Shown: positions 17,595 through 26,873 of the stretch, in pieces
Position numbering within the stretch: the stretch's first letter is position 1
Layout: every line of letters begins with the position of its first letter
Origin: an uncultured Lachnospiraceae bacterium
Lineage (GTDB): Bacteria; Bacillota; Clostridia; Lachnospirales; Lachnospiraceae
NCBI GenBank assembly: GCA_910579425.1
Contig: CAJTVL010000012.1
Span: 1-64,000, forward strand
Reading direction: 5' to 3'
Length of the DNA stretch: 64,000 bases
Translations under genes and position numbers: made by a program
Notes under the pieces: generated by a model
The model's input: only the letters and a program-made list of their open reading frames with translations
Told to the model about the DNA's origin: nothing
Databases searched by the model: none

Positions 17595-17776
17595 GGAAAT
17601 TATCACAGAAAATCCAATTAATTTTCAGTAAAAATTTCGTTCCCGGTCTTTTCCAAATCCGTTGACTTTCCCCGGATTTAATAGTACCATTTGACATAAT
17701 CAACCCAAGGATTCCCCGGCGGAAGGTTCCGTATAGGGCTCTTCTTATCATTCCTTCCCCAGGCAAAGGAGGTTTT

Positions 17777-18244
17777 ATGACCAATCTAAGTCTCTACCGC
17801 AGACGCATCATCCCCGATGAATGTATTCTTTTAAAGGACGACATTATCCTCTCCTGTGACGAAGAGCATATCGTCACCTCCTGGCAGACGCTCCGCCCCA
17901 AAAAGGATCTCCATCACGGCAGCTCCTGCTATTTTCTCAAGGAGGGCTTTAAAGTCAGCAAGTTCTGCAAACAATCCGGAGAGCTGCTCTTCTGGTATTG
18001 CGACATCGTAACCTTTGATTATCACCCCGGGGACAATTCCCTGATCGTTACCGACCTTCTGGCCGACGTGATTATCTACCCCGACGGTTTTGTCAAGGTG
18101 GTAGATCTGGACGAGCTTGTAGCCGCCCTCAACTCCCGGGCAATTTCTCTGGACACCCTTAAGCAGAGTCTTCTGAATCTGGATAAATTACTGCAAATCA
18201 TTTATTCCGGCGGCTTTGACCGGTTAAAGGCTTACATAGAATAG
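17777..18244 (+). CDS. DUF402 domain protein
   Basis: The 155-residue soluble protein has the DUF402 (FomD-like) pattern: a central WYCDIVTFDYHP followed by VTDLLADVIIYPDGFVKVVD. It closes with a helical C-terminus in which DLDELVAAL precedes the end. Characterised relatives hydrolyse nucleotide conjugates or act on nucleoside diphosphates, but the family is broad and the substrate cannot be told. The gene stands alone, divergent from the atp operon, with AAAGGAGG before the ATG. Confidence 0.8.
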   Translation: MTNLSLYRRRIIPDECILLKDDIILSCDEEHIVTSWQTLRPKKDLHHGSSCYFLKEGFKVSKFCKQSGELLFWYCDIVTFDYHPGDNSLIVTDLLADVIIYPDGFVKVVDLDELVAALNSRAISLDTLKQSLLNLDKLLQIIYSGGFDRLKAYIE

Positions 18245-18265
18245 CTTCCGGCTCCGCTTCCTTAT

Positions 18266-19438
18266 TTAATAGAAGATATGCCCGCCAATCTGCTGGCCGG
18301 TAAGTCCGTCGATCGGCGTCCTGAAGAAAAGGCAGTTTCCTACCGTGGTATTTCCTGCCATGGCCGCATCTGCCGCCCGGTAGCAGGCATCTGTGGCGTG
18401 ATTCTCCGAGAGGGCAAGGGCAAGGCGTCCGCTGGCAACCGGCGAGAACTGTTTATTCTGGTAAATAACACCTACCACAGTATCCGGAAAGACCGAACTC
18501 ATAACGCGGTTCATAACCACCGCCCCCACCGCAACCTGTCCTTCATAGGGCTGGTTGCCTGCTTCGCAGTAAATCAGATTGGCAAGCAGATAGCGGTCCC
18601 CCTCCGCAAAGCTAATCTCCGAAATATCTCTCCACGCGGAGCGGGCTGCCAGCTCGGAAAGCCTTCTCTCCTCTGCCAACTCCTCCTGGAGCCGGGCAAT
18701 ATCGTTCTTCTGCTCCTCCAGTTCCCTTTCGTAAGCAAGCATCTCCGTCTCCGTCTGCGAAATCTCCCGTTGCTTATTGGAAAGTCTGCCGGAGGTTTGA
18801 TTAACCAGTTCGCTGTAACGGCTCTGCTCCGCTTCTACAGAAGCCTTTAAATCATCCAGTTCTTCCTTTTCCTCCTGAAGATGCGCTTCCGTCTCCTCGA
18901 TCTGAGCCCTGGTCGCTTTAAATTCTTCCAGTTTTTCCCTGTCATATTCCGAAATCCGCTGAATATACTCGTGGCGGTTCAGAAAATCCGCCATACTCTC
19001 GGATCCGAAAAGGATCTCCAAAAGCATATAGTCCCGCTTCTCATACATGAATTTAACCCGCTTTTTCATGGCGGCATACTGAGCAGCCTCCACCTCTTTT
19101 GCATCGGCCAGCTCTGCCTGAGTCTGCTCTATCTCTGCATTCTTATCTTTAATCCGCTCCTCCAGCTCCGCCAGATTATTGCTGACCTCCGTCAGGTTTG
19201 CATTCAGCGAATTGAGCTGCCCCTTCAGGCCTTCCGCCGTCTGGTTCAGCTCGCTCAGTTCATCCTTTTTCTCATCAATTTCGTTTTCGGTCTGCTCTTT
19301 TTCTTCCTGCTTCTGATTAATCTCTTCCTCCAGATCCTTGATCTTGTCGGCACGGGCCGACACAGGAAAAATACAAGCCAAAAGAATTGCCGCCGCCACT
19401 GCGGCAATACCTTTTTTTCCAGCTTTCAAGCCATTCAC
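18266..19438 (-). CDS. Exported coiled-coil cell-wall hydrolase, SleB/CwlJ type
   Basis: The protein has about 390 residues. A signal peptide (AAVAAAILLACIFPVSARA) precedes a long coiled coil of about 230 residues, like the N-terminus of PcsB/CwlO regulators (KIKDLEEEINQKQEEKE). The C-terminal hydrolase_2 domain contains LANLIYCEAGNQPYEGQVA and GAVVMNRV. SleB/CwlJ-type domains are spore-cortex lytic enzymes. The start is either GTG at 19438 or TTG nine bases later; no in-frame ATG fits the signal peptide. It follows rpiB by 13 bases and probably shares its transcript. Confidence 0.87.
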   Translation of the reverse strand: MNGLKAGKKGIAAVAAAILLACIFPVSARADKIKDLEEEINQKQEEKEQTENEIDEKKDELSELNQTAEGLKGQLNSLNANLTEVSNNLAELEERIKDKNAEIEQTQAELADAKEVEAAQYAAMKKRVKFMYEKRDYMLLEILFGSESMADFLNRHEYIQRISEYDREKLEEFKATRAQIEETEAHLQEEKEELDDLKASVEAEQSRYSELVNQTSGRLSNKQREISQTETEMLAYERELEEQKNDIARLQEELAEERRLSELAARSAWRDISEISFAEGDRYLLANLIYCEAGNQPYEGQVAVGAVVMNRVMSSVFPDTVVGVIYQNKQFSPVASGRLALALSENHATDACYRAADAAMAGNTTVGNCLFFRTPIDGLTGQQIGGHIFY

Positions 19439-19451
19439 CCGCCTTTGTTTC

Positions 19452-19886
19452 TTATTCTTTATATTCCAGCTTGCCGATCCTGCGTCTATGGTTTTCCCCT
19501 TTCGAGAATTCCGTATCCAAAAAAGTATCCACGATTTCCAGCGCCAGATTCTTCCCCGTAACGCCGCCCCCCAATGCAAGCATATTAGCGTCATTGTGAA
19601 GCCTCGTCATTTTGGCCAGATAAGGATCCGTGCAGAGAGCGCACCGCACCCCCCGGATCTTGTTTGCCGCAATGGAAATCCCGATTCCGGTGGTACAGAC
19701 TACGATTCCCTTTTCGCACTCTCCATCCGCCACGGCCCGGGCCGCCGCCTTTCCAAAATCCGGATAATCGCAGGACTGTTTGTCAAAACATCCAAAATCC
19801 CTACAGGGAATCCCTCTTTCCTTTAAATGTTCCATCACCTGACACTTCAGTTCATATCCGCCGTGGTCACTGCCCAATGCTATCAT
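19452..19886 (-). CDS. rpiB: Ribose-5-phosphate isomerase B family protein
   Basis: RpiB interconverts ribose 5-phosphate and ribulose 5-phosphate in the pentose phosphate route. The 144 residues show the family motifs GSDHGG, VVCTTGIGISIAANK (with the catalytic Cys) and HNDANMLALGG. GGAGGAG lies 4 bases before the ATG at 19886, so the longer reading from 19931 is not used. It lies between tsaC/sua5 and the hydrolase gene, an arrangement also common in related Firmicutes. Confidence 0.93.
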   Translation of the reverse strand: MIALGSDHGGYELKCQVMEHLKERGIPCRDFGCFDKQSCDYPDFGKAAARAVADGECEKGIVVCTTGIGISIAANKIRGVRCALCTDPYLAKMTRLHNDANMLALGGGVTGKNLALEIVDTFLDTEFSKGENHRRRIGKLEYKE

Positions 19887-19908
19887 TTTTCTCCTCCATT
19901 TCCTGTCC

Positions 19909-20973
19909 TTATCTGTCTTCGCGGTCCTCATCCAACCGGATCACCCGATGCCCCGCCGCCTTTAAAAGGCGGTTCATAATGGCGCACCCCAATCCTGTAT
20001 TTTCAAAGCTTTCCGCATAAATCACTTCAATGCCCTCATCATCAAACTCCCTCAGAATACGGAATATCCTCCTGGCAATCCGGGCCTCATCCGCTCGCTT
20101 TCCGACGCTTTTGACGCTGTCCGCCCGGTAGCTTTCTTCCGTTTCGTCCGTGGCAATCACTCCCGTCCTCTTTCCGCTTTGTCCTGACAGCTCCAATTGT
20201 CCGTTAATAAAGCTTATCACCCGGCCGGCTGCTCCCTCCACAATGGTAAGTTCCCCCCTGGGGGCGTAATGACGGTATTTCATGCCGGGAGCCTTGGGCG
20301 CAGCCCCATCCTCCGGGACAGCTCCCTGCGTCTCAACATTGCCTATGGCTTCTTTCACCATTTCCTCCGTGACACTGCCCGGCCTCAGGATCTCCGGCTT
20401 ACCGCCTGTCAGATCAATAATTGTGGATTCCAGCCCGATCTGTGTATCTCCTCCGTCAATGATCATCTCCACCCGGCCGTCCATATCCTCTATCACATGC
20501 CTGGCCGTGGTAGGACTTGGCCGGCCCGAACGGTTGGAACTGGGAGCGGCAACATATCCCCCGGCCGCTGTGATCATCGCTCTTGCAATCCTGCCTGCCG
20601 GCATACGCACCGCTACCGTATTAAGTCCCCCTGTGGTCTCCTTCGGAACGCAGTCCGCTTTTTCGAAAATCATGGTAAGAGGCCCCGGCCAGTATTTGTC
20701 CGCCAGCCTCCGGGCTGCTTCCGGTATCCTTTTTACGATCAGCGGAAGGGCTTCCATATCTGCAATATGCACGATCAGCGGATTGTCAGAGGGCCTTCCC
20801 TTAGCCGCATATATTTTCTGAGAGGAGGCCGGATTGAGCGCATCCCCTCCCAGCCCGTACACCGTTTCCGTAGGAAACGCTACCAGACCGCCGGACCTGA
20901 TGATCTGACCGGCCCTTTGTATGACCTCTTCCTCTATCTGTTCTTCATCCATTCTGACTATTTTTGTATTCAT
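19909..20973 (-). CDS. L-threonylcarbamoyladenylate synthase, Sua5 type
   Basis: This enzyme makes threonylcarbamoyl-AMP from threonine, bicarbonate and ATP for the t6A37 modification of ANN-decoding tRNAs. The YrdC domain (residues about 12-200) contains FPTETVYGLGGDA, KGRPSDNPLIVH and APSSNRSGRPSPTTA. A linker with APGMKYRHYAP and a C-terminal Sua5 domain complete the 354 residues. The length fits Sua5 rather than the short TsaC. It is first in the operon with rpiB 22 bases downstream. The 20974-21247 gap upstream is AT-rich, with no gene seen. Confidence 0.94.
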   Translation of the reverse strand: MNTKIVRMDEEQIEEEVIQRAGQIIRSGGLVAFPTETVYGLGGDALNPASSQKIYAAKGRPSDNPLIVHIADMEALPLIVKRIPEAARRLADKYWPGPLTMIFEKADCVPKETTGGLNTVAVRMPAGRIARAMITAAGGYVAAPSSNRSGRPSPTTARHVIEDMDGRVEMIIDGGDTQIGLESTIIDLTGGKPEILRPGSVTEEMVKEAIGNVETQGAVPEDGAAPKAPGMKYRHYAPRGELTIVEGAAGRVISFINGQLELSGQSGKRTGVIATDETEESYRADSVKSVGKRADEARIARRIFRILREFDDEGIEVIYAESFENTGLGCAIMNRLLKAAGHRVIRLDEDREDR

Positions 20974-21247
20974 AAATCTATCGCCTTTACTCTATCACAT
21001 TTTATCACGTAAAACCACACTATTCAAATATTTCATAATCTCCATAACCTATTTATTAATAAATCACATATTTTATACATCTGTCAACCCAAATATCCTC
21101 TTCAAAAGGGGTCCGTTCCTGAACAAACCATTTTGACCCATTTAAATTATTGGACTTGATTTTATCGAAATCCTATCTTAAAATAAACTTTATGGGGATT
21201 TGAGAATCTTCTGAAATAAATATAATAAATTATAGAGAGGTATATTT

Positions 21248-21613
21248 ATGCAAAAACATATTTTAGTGGTGGATGATGACGCAATGAACCTGAAGCGGAC
21301 AAAAATGATTCTGGAGAAGCAGTATGATGTACTTCTTGCAGAATCGGGACGTGAAGCGCTCAAAAAGATCGGCGGAAAGAAAATCGACCTGATTCTTCTC
21401 GATATTGCAATGCCGGAGATGGACGGAATTGAAACTTTCCGGCGTATGAAGGAAGATTACCTGATAGAAACACCCGTCATTTTTCTGACAGCATCCGGGG
21501 ATGAAGATGATGTGCTTAACGCAATCAGCCTGGGAGCCGTTAATTATCTGAAAAAGCCGTTTCGTCCCCAGGAATTGCTCAAGCGTGTCGCAATGGGGCT
21601 GGAGAAAAAATGA
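21248..21613 (+). CDS. Stand-alone response-regulator receiver
   Basis: A 121-residue CheY-like receiver without an output domain. It has the acidic pair VVDDD, the phosphorylation site in LILLDIAMPEMDG, and the conserved Lys in NYLKKPFRP. It overlaps the next kinase gene by 4 bases (ATGA), so the two are coupled. A GAGAGG Shine-Dalgarno precedes the start. A single-domain receiver beside two hybrid kinases suggests a shuttle in a phosphorelay, passing phosphoryl groups to or from the histidine phosphotransfer domain of the next protein. Confidence 0.93.
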   Translation: MQKHILVVDDDAMNLKRTKMILEKQYDVLLAESGREALKKIGGKKIDLILLDIAMPEMDGIETFRRMKEDYLIETPVIFLTASGDEDDVLNAISLGAVNYLKKPFRPQELLKRVAMGLEKK

Positions 21614-24102
21614 GAACAAAAGGACAAACAAGCATCCATCTGCTCCTGGCCAGCATCGTCACTTTGTTTGGCGTGATGCTGATTCTGATCACACTGGCAA
21701 TGTCCTGGGAGGCGTGGATGGTTCCAATCATTGTGATCGGCAATTCCCTTGTATGGATCCTCCACATCGGAAGAGTCGGATCGGAGACCTTTTACGAGAA
21801 TCTGTGTGCAGGCCTTTTGATGATCGGATTTTTTTTCTTTGGGGTACATGATATTGTTCTCTACGATATACCCGCCGTAGCCTGTATGCTGCTTCTTATT
21901 TTCTCTATGTTTAATAAAAAAAGACTCCTCTATATGACCGCCGGCCTTTATCTCCTGGAACTGACCTATCATTTTTTTCTCCTGCATACCATCACGCTCG
22001 ATATGGGAGCAAAAAACATGATCCGTCTCGGTTTTGGTGCCTCAGTCGTGACAGGCGCCGTCACCATCGCTATCTATCGGATCAACAGAAGGCGTGAAGC
22101 CAGACAGATACAGGAAACCACCCTTGCCCAGCTCGAAACCTCAGGGCGGCAGAACGCCGAGTTTTTATCCAATGTTTCTCACGAGCTCCGGACGCCTATC
22201 AACATGGTGCTTGGAATCAGCGAGGTCATCCTGGCGAAAGAACTCTCCCCTCAGACGCGGGAAGACGTTCTTTCCATATTAATGGCGGGCAAACGATTAT
22301 CCAACCAAATCAATAATATGCTCGACTACACAGAGATCGTAGAGGGAACGCTCACCCCGGCCAGGGAGCCCTATTGGATCACCTCCGTACTCAATGATGT
22401 GATAACAACATCGGCCATGCAGAACAGCCGGCATCAGTTGGAAATGGTCTTCGATCTGGATCCGAAAGTGCCGTCAGTCCTGATAGGAGATTCGGAAAAA
22501 ATCTCCCATATCCTCAAAATCCTTCTGGAAAACTCTATCAAGTTTACGGAGGAGGGCGGCATCAATATCTGCATTGAGTCCCGGCGCGAAAGCTATGGCG
22601 TCAATCTGGTCATAGATATTTATGATACCGGAATCGGTATGACAGATTCCCAGCTCATACAAATGTGTGATGATTTTTATCAGGCTGATTCCGGAAGCAG
22701 CCGTTTTGCAGGAGGCCTGGGGCTTGGCTTGCCCATCGCCAGGGGGCTGCTTCATGCTATGGGCGGTTTTATCCAGTTCGACAGCAAAGGGAATCAGGGG
22801 ATGGAGGCCCATATCACAATTCCCCAGGGCGTGGAAGATTATACGCCGAATATGTCTCTCCTTCATGCAGACCGGCTTTGTATCGCATGTTATTTCCGGC
22901 CGGAGAAATACAGTTGTGATGAGGTTCGTAGATTTTATGACAACATGATCCTCCATATGATGGAGGGGCTTGGCATTGAAGGTTACCAAGCCCATAACTT
23001 TGAGGGGCTGGTCAGGCTCCAGAGCAGCCATGCGCTGACACATGTGTTTATAGCGCAGGACGAATATGAAGAAAACAGCGCTTATTACGAAGAGCTGGCA
23101 ATCTCTCTCCAGGTAGTCATAATTGCTGAAAAAGATTATATGCTGGCCCAGGACAGCAAACTCCTGGTAATCCACAAGCCGTTTTTTGCCCTTTCTGTTG
23201 TAAATCTGCTTAACGGCGAGGTAAACAAAAATGGATTTGACGAAGCCCAGGCCGCAGGCCGCAGGCCTTTTTCCTGCGTGGGAGTCAGAGCTCTTGCAGT
23301 GGATGACGAAGAAATGAATCTGGTTGTGGCGAAAGGGGTTCTGGGCAGCTACGGAATCCAGGTGGATACCTGTCTCAGCGGAAGAGAGGCCATCGCACGC
23401 TGTTCCAGCATTTCTTCTTATGACATTATCTTTTTGGATCATATGATGCCCGGGTTTGACGGTGTAGAAACATTGAAAAAAATCCGTGAGCTTAATAACG
23501 GGATGTATCAGGATCTGCCGGTGATCGCTTTGACTGCCAATACCATCAGCGGTGCAAGGGAAATGTTCCGCAATGAAGGCTTCACGGAATTTATTCCCAA
23601 GCCCATTGAGCGGTCCGTGCTGGAGAGGGTACTTCGCAGGGTGCTGCCAAAAAACTGTATGCGCTATGATGCTGCCCCGGAAGAGCCCGATACCACGGCG
23701 GCAAAGGCCCCCACCGAAGAGCCCGTCTCTCCCTTTGCCTCACTTGCCGCCCTTGGCGTCAACATCCAGCTTGGCCTGGATTATTGCGGTGAAGAAGAAG
23801 ATTTTTATAAGGAAATGCTGCAGATGTTCTGCTCGCAGCACACCGAAAAGAAGGCGGAAATCATTTCCCTGTATGAAGCGGGCAATTGGACGGATTACGC
23901 CGTCAAGGTTCACGCCCTAAAAAGTACGGCTCTGACCATCGGAGCCGAACAGCTCTCTGCAGAGGCCAAAGCGCTGGAACAGGCCGGGAAAAACGGAGAT
24001 ATAGAATACATCCGTCAGAACCATCCTTTGATGCTTTGCCGGTATGATACCCTCTGCGGAAGCATTGCAGAATCATTAGAAGGAGGAAAAGCCCAGTGTT
24101 GA
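21610..24102 (+). CDS. Hybrid sensor histidine kinase with receiver and Hpt domains
   Basis: An 830-residue membrane kinase. Residues 1-165 hold about six membrane segments. A HisKA domain follows, with His191 in SNVSHELRTPIN, then an HATPase domain with DTGIGMT and GGLGLGLPIA. A degraded receiver-like stretch comes next, then a full receiver (about 558-680; LAVDDEEMN, IIFLDHMMPGFDG, FIPKPIE). The C-terminal Hpt domain has His768 in VHALKSTA. All steps of a multistep relay are present in one chain. It overlaps the receiver gene before and the second kinase after, so the three form one operon. The signal sensed is unknown. Confidence 0.93.
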   Translation: MRTKGQTSIHLLLASIVTLFGVMLILITLAMSWEAWMVPIIVIGNSLVWILHIGRVGSETFYENLCAGLLMIGFFFFGVHDIVLYDIPAVACMLLLIFSMFNKKRLLYMTAGLYLLELTYHFFLLHTITLDMGAKNMIRLGFGASVVTGAVTIAIYRINRRREARQIQETTLAQLETSGRQNAEFLSNVSHELRTPINMVLGISEVILAKELSPQTREDVLSILMAGKRLSNQINNMLDYTEIVEGTLTPAREPYWITSVLNDVITTSAMQNSRHQLEMVFDLDPKVPSVLIGDSEKISHILKILLENSIKFTEEGGINICIESRRESYGVNLVIDIYDTGIGMTDSQLIQMCDDFYQADSGSSRFAGGLGLGLPIARGLLHAMGGFIQFDSKGNQGMEAHITIPQGVEDYTPNMSLLHADRLCIACYFRPEKYSCDEVRRFYDNMILHMMEGLGIEGYQAHNFEGLVRLQSSHALTHVFIAQDEYEENSAYYEELAISLQVVIIAEKDYMLAQDSKLLVIHKPFFALSVVNLLNGEVNKNGFDEAQAAGRRPFSCVGVRALAVDDEEMNLVVAKGVLGSYGIQVDTCLSGREAIARCSSISSYDIIFLDHMMPGFDGVETLKKIRELNNGMYQDLPVIALTANTISGAREMFRNEGFTEFIPKPIERSVLERVLRRVLPKNCMRYDAAPEEPDTTAAKAPTEEPVSPFASLAALGVNIQLGLDYCGEEEDFYKEMLQMFCSQHTEKKAEIISLYEAGNWTDYAVKVHALKSTALTIGAEQLSAEAKALEQAGKNGDIEYIRQNHPLMLCRYDTLCGSIAESLEGGKAQC

Positions 24103-26795
24103 AAAAATGGCTTGAAATTATCTTTGACCACAGGATCAGCCTGCGGGAGCGTATGTTCAGGGTGGTCACGGGTATCTGTATGGTTGCATTGTTCATCATA
24201 CTTCCCATGGGGAAAAAACCTTTAAATTGGCTGGTTCTGGCGGTAAGCCTTATATCCATATCCGCGATTGTAAAGGTCAGTATCCAGAAAAAAAGCATCC
24301 ATAGAGGCGCCACGGCTATCTCGGTATTACTCCTTTTGCTTTTCCCCTTTAGCTTTTTTACCGCAGGCGGATTCTACAGCGGTATGCCGGAATGGTTTGT
24401 ACTTTGTTTCATCTACATCAGCTTAACCCTGATCGGACGGCGGAAAGCCGTATTTTTTCTGATCTGTACAGCCGAAACCCTTCTTTGCTATTACATAGCT
24501 TTTTATTTTCCGCAGTTTGCCGCACACAATACTCAGCACCATTCCTTCTTCGATTCCGCCACCTCCGTCATCCTGGTGGGTACGCTGACCAGCGTTCTGC
24601 TTTTGTTTCTGACAAGGCTTTATGATGAGGAAAACGAACTCTCCAAACAGCAGAAAAAGGAGATCGAAGAACTGAACAAAGCGGAAAACCATTTTTTTTC
24701 CAGCATGAGCCACGAGATCCGCACCCCCATCAACACGATCATTGGACTGAACGAAATCATTCTCCGGGGAGAAATCTCAGAGGAGGTTGCCGAGAATGCA
24801 AGAAATATCCAGGGCGCCAGCAAAATGCTTCTCACACTGATCAACGATATTCTGGACCTCTCCAAGATCAAATCCGGAAAAATGGAGATTATAAACGTTT
24901 CCTATGAGACAGGCGCACTTTTTTCGGAAATTGTCAATATGATATGGATCAAGGCCAGGGAAAAAGGACTGGAATTCCGGCTCCACGTGGATTCTTCAAT
25001 TCCAAGTATGCTCTGCGGCGATGAAGTGCGCATTAAGCAGGTTTTGATCAATCTGCTGAATAATGCCGTGAAATACACCAGCGAAGGTTCCATTACCCTT
25101 TCGGCCCGGTGTGAACGCATCGCCCTGAACAGAGTACGCGTCTGGTATTCCGTGGAGGATACCGGGCAGGGCGTAAAGAAGGAGAATATCCCCTATATTT
25201 TTAATGCCTTCAAGCGGGTGGACGAGGAGAAAAACCGCCACATCGAGGGAACCGGCCTGGGGCTGAGCATCGTCCATCAGCTTGTAAGCCTGATGGGGGG
25301 AGAGATCAGCGTCAACAGCGTCTATACCAAGGGCTCAACCTTTCTGGTCATGCTGGAACAGGACATTGTAGATGATCATGAACTGGGAACCTTCACCCTT
25401 GCTTCCCGCGCCAAAATCCATGAAGGGGAACAATACCATCAAAGCTTTGAGGCTCCGGAAGCCCGCCTGCTCGTGGTTGACGACAATGAAATGAATCTGA
25501 AAGTGGTACGCAAGCTGCTCTCGGATACCAAGGTTCAGATTGACACGGCCCTCAGCGGCGCCGAATGCCTGAAGCTGACTCAATATCAGCATTATGATGT
25601 GATTTTAATGGATCATCTTATGCCGGAAATGGACGGGATCGAATGTCTCCACGCTCTGCGCGTACAGCCGGCAGGGCTGTGTCAAAACGTACCCGTAATC
25701 GCCCTCACCGCCAACGCAGGAAGCAACAATCAGCTCCTCTACCGGAAGGAAGGCTTTAGCGGTTATCTGGCAAAACCGGTCAGCGGAGCATTGCTGGAGG
25801 CTGCCGTCCTCAGCATTCTGCCAAAGGAGCTGGTTAAGATTCAGGAGGAAGAGAGCCAGGCCGAAATCGGAAAAGATATTCTGATCTTCGAGCAGGCAAA
25901 AAGACTCTCTCTAATCATTACCACGGACAGCGTCTGCGATCTCCCGGAATCCCTGATCCGGGAATTCGGCATTTCCGTATGTCCCTATTATGTCTGTACG
26001 GAGGAAGGCCGGTTCCTGGACAATCTGGAGCTGTCGCCCGATGAGCTTCTGGCACATATCGCCCGGGGCAAAAGCGGCTATTCCCAGCCTCCGGATGTAG
26101 AAGATTACGAAAGGTTTTTTGCAGAGAAACTGACCGAGGCCCAGAATATTATCCATATTACCATGGCCAAACATTCCAGCCAGGGGTACTACAATGCCAT
26201 GGAAGCGGCAAAATCCTTCGAAAATGTCACTGTGCTGGACTCCGGTCATCTTTCCAGCAGCATGGGGCTTTCGGTACTCTATGCCGCCTCCATGGCGGAA
26301 AACCATGTCCCCAAGGCAGAAATCGTGAAAACCGTGAAAAGGCTAAGACACTATATCTCTTCCGCTTTTATCATCGACAGCACCCATATGATGTGTCAGG
26401 CCGGTAAGATTTCAAAGAGAATACAGATTCTCTGCGACGCCTTATTGTTCCATCCCGTCATTGTGCTTCGAAAGAGCAAAATGGTAGTCGGCGGCTTGAA
26501 AATGGGAGATTTTTCCCATGTTGCAAGACGCTATATCCGGAGAACGCTTATGAACAGGGCAGACATTGACCGGCGCATCCTGTTCATCACTTATGCCGGA
26601 ATGAGCAAGGAACAGCTTCAGCGCATCCAGACCCTGGCCCAGCAGTACTGCCCTTTCGAGCGGGTCTACCTGCAAAAGGCTTCCTCGGCAATTGCCTGCA
26701 ACTGCGGCCCGGGTTCCTTCGGCCTGCTGTTTATGAAAAAAAATGATGCTCTCATCTCTTTTTCCGAAGCATCAAAGCAAAATATAAGCAACTGA
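24096..26795 (+). CDS. Hybrid histidine kinase-receiver fused to a DegV/FakB-like domain
   Basis: An 899-residue protein. Residues about 20-175 hold six membrane segments. HisKA has His206 (SMSHEIRTPINT), HATPase has VEDTGQGV and GTGLGLSIV, and the receiver (about 457-575) has Asp506 in VILMDHLMPEMDG. From about 605 to 885 the chain matches DegV/FakB fatty-acid-binding proteins: TTDSVCDLPESLI, SGYSQPP (family TSQP), a serine-rich AKHSSQGYYNA, VLDSGHLSSSMGL and HPVIVLRK. DegV-family proteins bind fatty acids for the FakA kinase. Here the domain sits where an output domain would, so lipid binding may be controlled by phosphorylation, or the reverse. It overlaps the preceding kinase gene by 7 bases. 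Confidence 0.9.
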   Translation: MLKKWLEIIFDHRISLRERMFRVVTGICMVALFIILPMGKKPLNWLVLAVSLISISAIVKVSIQKKSIHRGATAISVLLLLLFPFSFFTAGGFYSGMPEWFVLCFIYISLTLIGRRKAVFFLICTAETLLCYYIAFYFPQFAAHNTQHHSFFDSATSVILVGTLTSVLLLFLTRLYDEENELSKQQKKEIEELNKAENHFFSSMSHEIRTPINTIIGLNEIILRGEISEEVAENARNIQGASKMLLTLINDILDLSKIKSGKMEIINVSYETGALFSEIVNMIWIKAREKGLEFRLHVDSSIPSMLCGDEVRIKQVLINLLNNAVKYTSEGSITLSARCERIALNRVRVWYSVEDTGQGVKKENIPYIFNAFKRVDEEKNRHIEGTGLGLSIVHQLVSLMGGEISVNSVYTKGSTFLVMLEQDIVDDHELGTFTLASRAKIHEGEQYHQSFEAPEARLLVVDDNEMNLKVVRKLLSDTKVQIDTALSGAECLKLTQYQHYDVILMDHLMPEMDGIECLHALRVQPAGLCQNVPVIALTANAGSNNQLLYRKEGFSGYLAKPVSGALLEAAVLSILPKELVKIQEEESQAEIGKDILIFEQAKRLSLIITTDSVCDLPESLIREFGISVCPYYVCTEEGRFLDNLELSPDELLAHIARGKSGYSQPPDVEDYERFFAEKLTEAQNIIHITMAKHSSQGYYNAMEAAKSFENVTVLDSGHLSSSMGLSVLYAASMAENHVPKAEIVKTVKRLRHYISSAFIIDSTHMMCQAGKISKRIQILCDALLFHPVIVLRKSKMVVGGLKMGDFSHVARRYIRRTLMNRADIDRRILFITYAGMSKEQLQRIQTLAQQYCPFERVYLQKASSAIACNCGPGSFGLLFMKKNDALISFSEASKQNISN

Positions 26796-26806
26796 TCTTT
26801 TATTGA

Positions 26807-26853
26807 AAAATGGCGTAAGCCCGCACCCTCTCTTCCGCGGCCTGCGCCATTTT
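26807..26853. terminator. Terminator between convergent operons
   Basis: AAAATGGCG (26807-26815) pairs with CGCCATTTT (26845-26853), with GC-rich pairing inside. It lies between the converging kinase gene and the ArsR-like gene and can serve both directions. Confidence 0.7.
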
Positions 26854-26873
26854 CTCAATTCTCAACGCGAGGT

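Noticed and set aside
22474..23442. 322-residue ORF antisense to the hybrid kinase
   Set aside because: Shadow frame; no ribosome-binding site or family resemblance.
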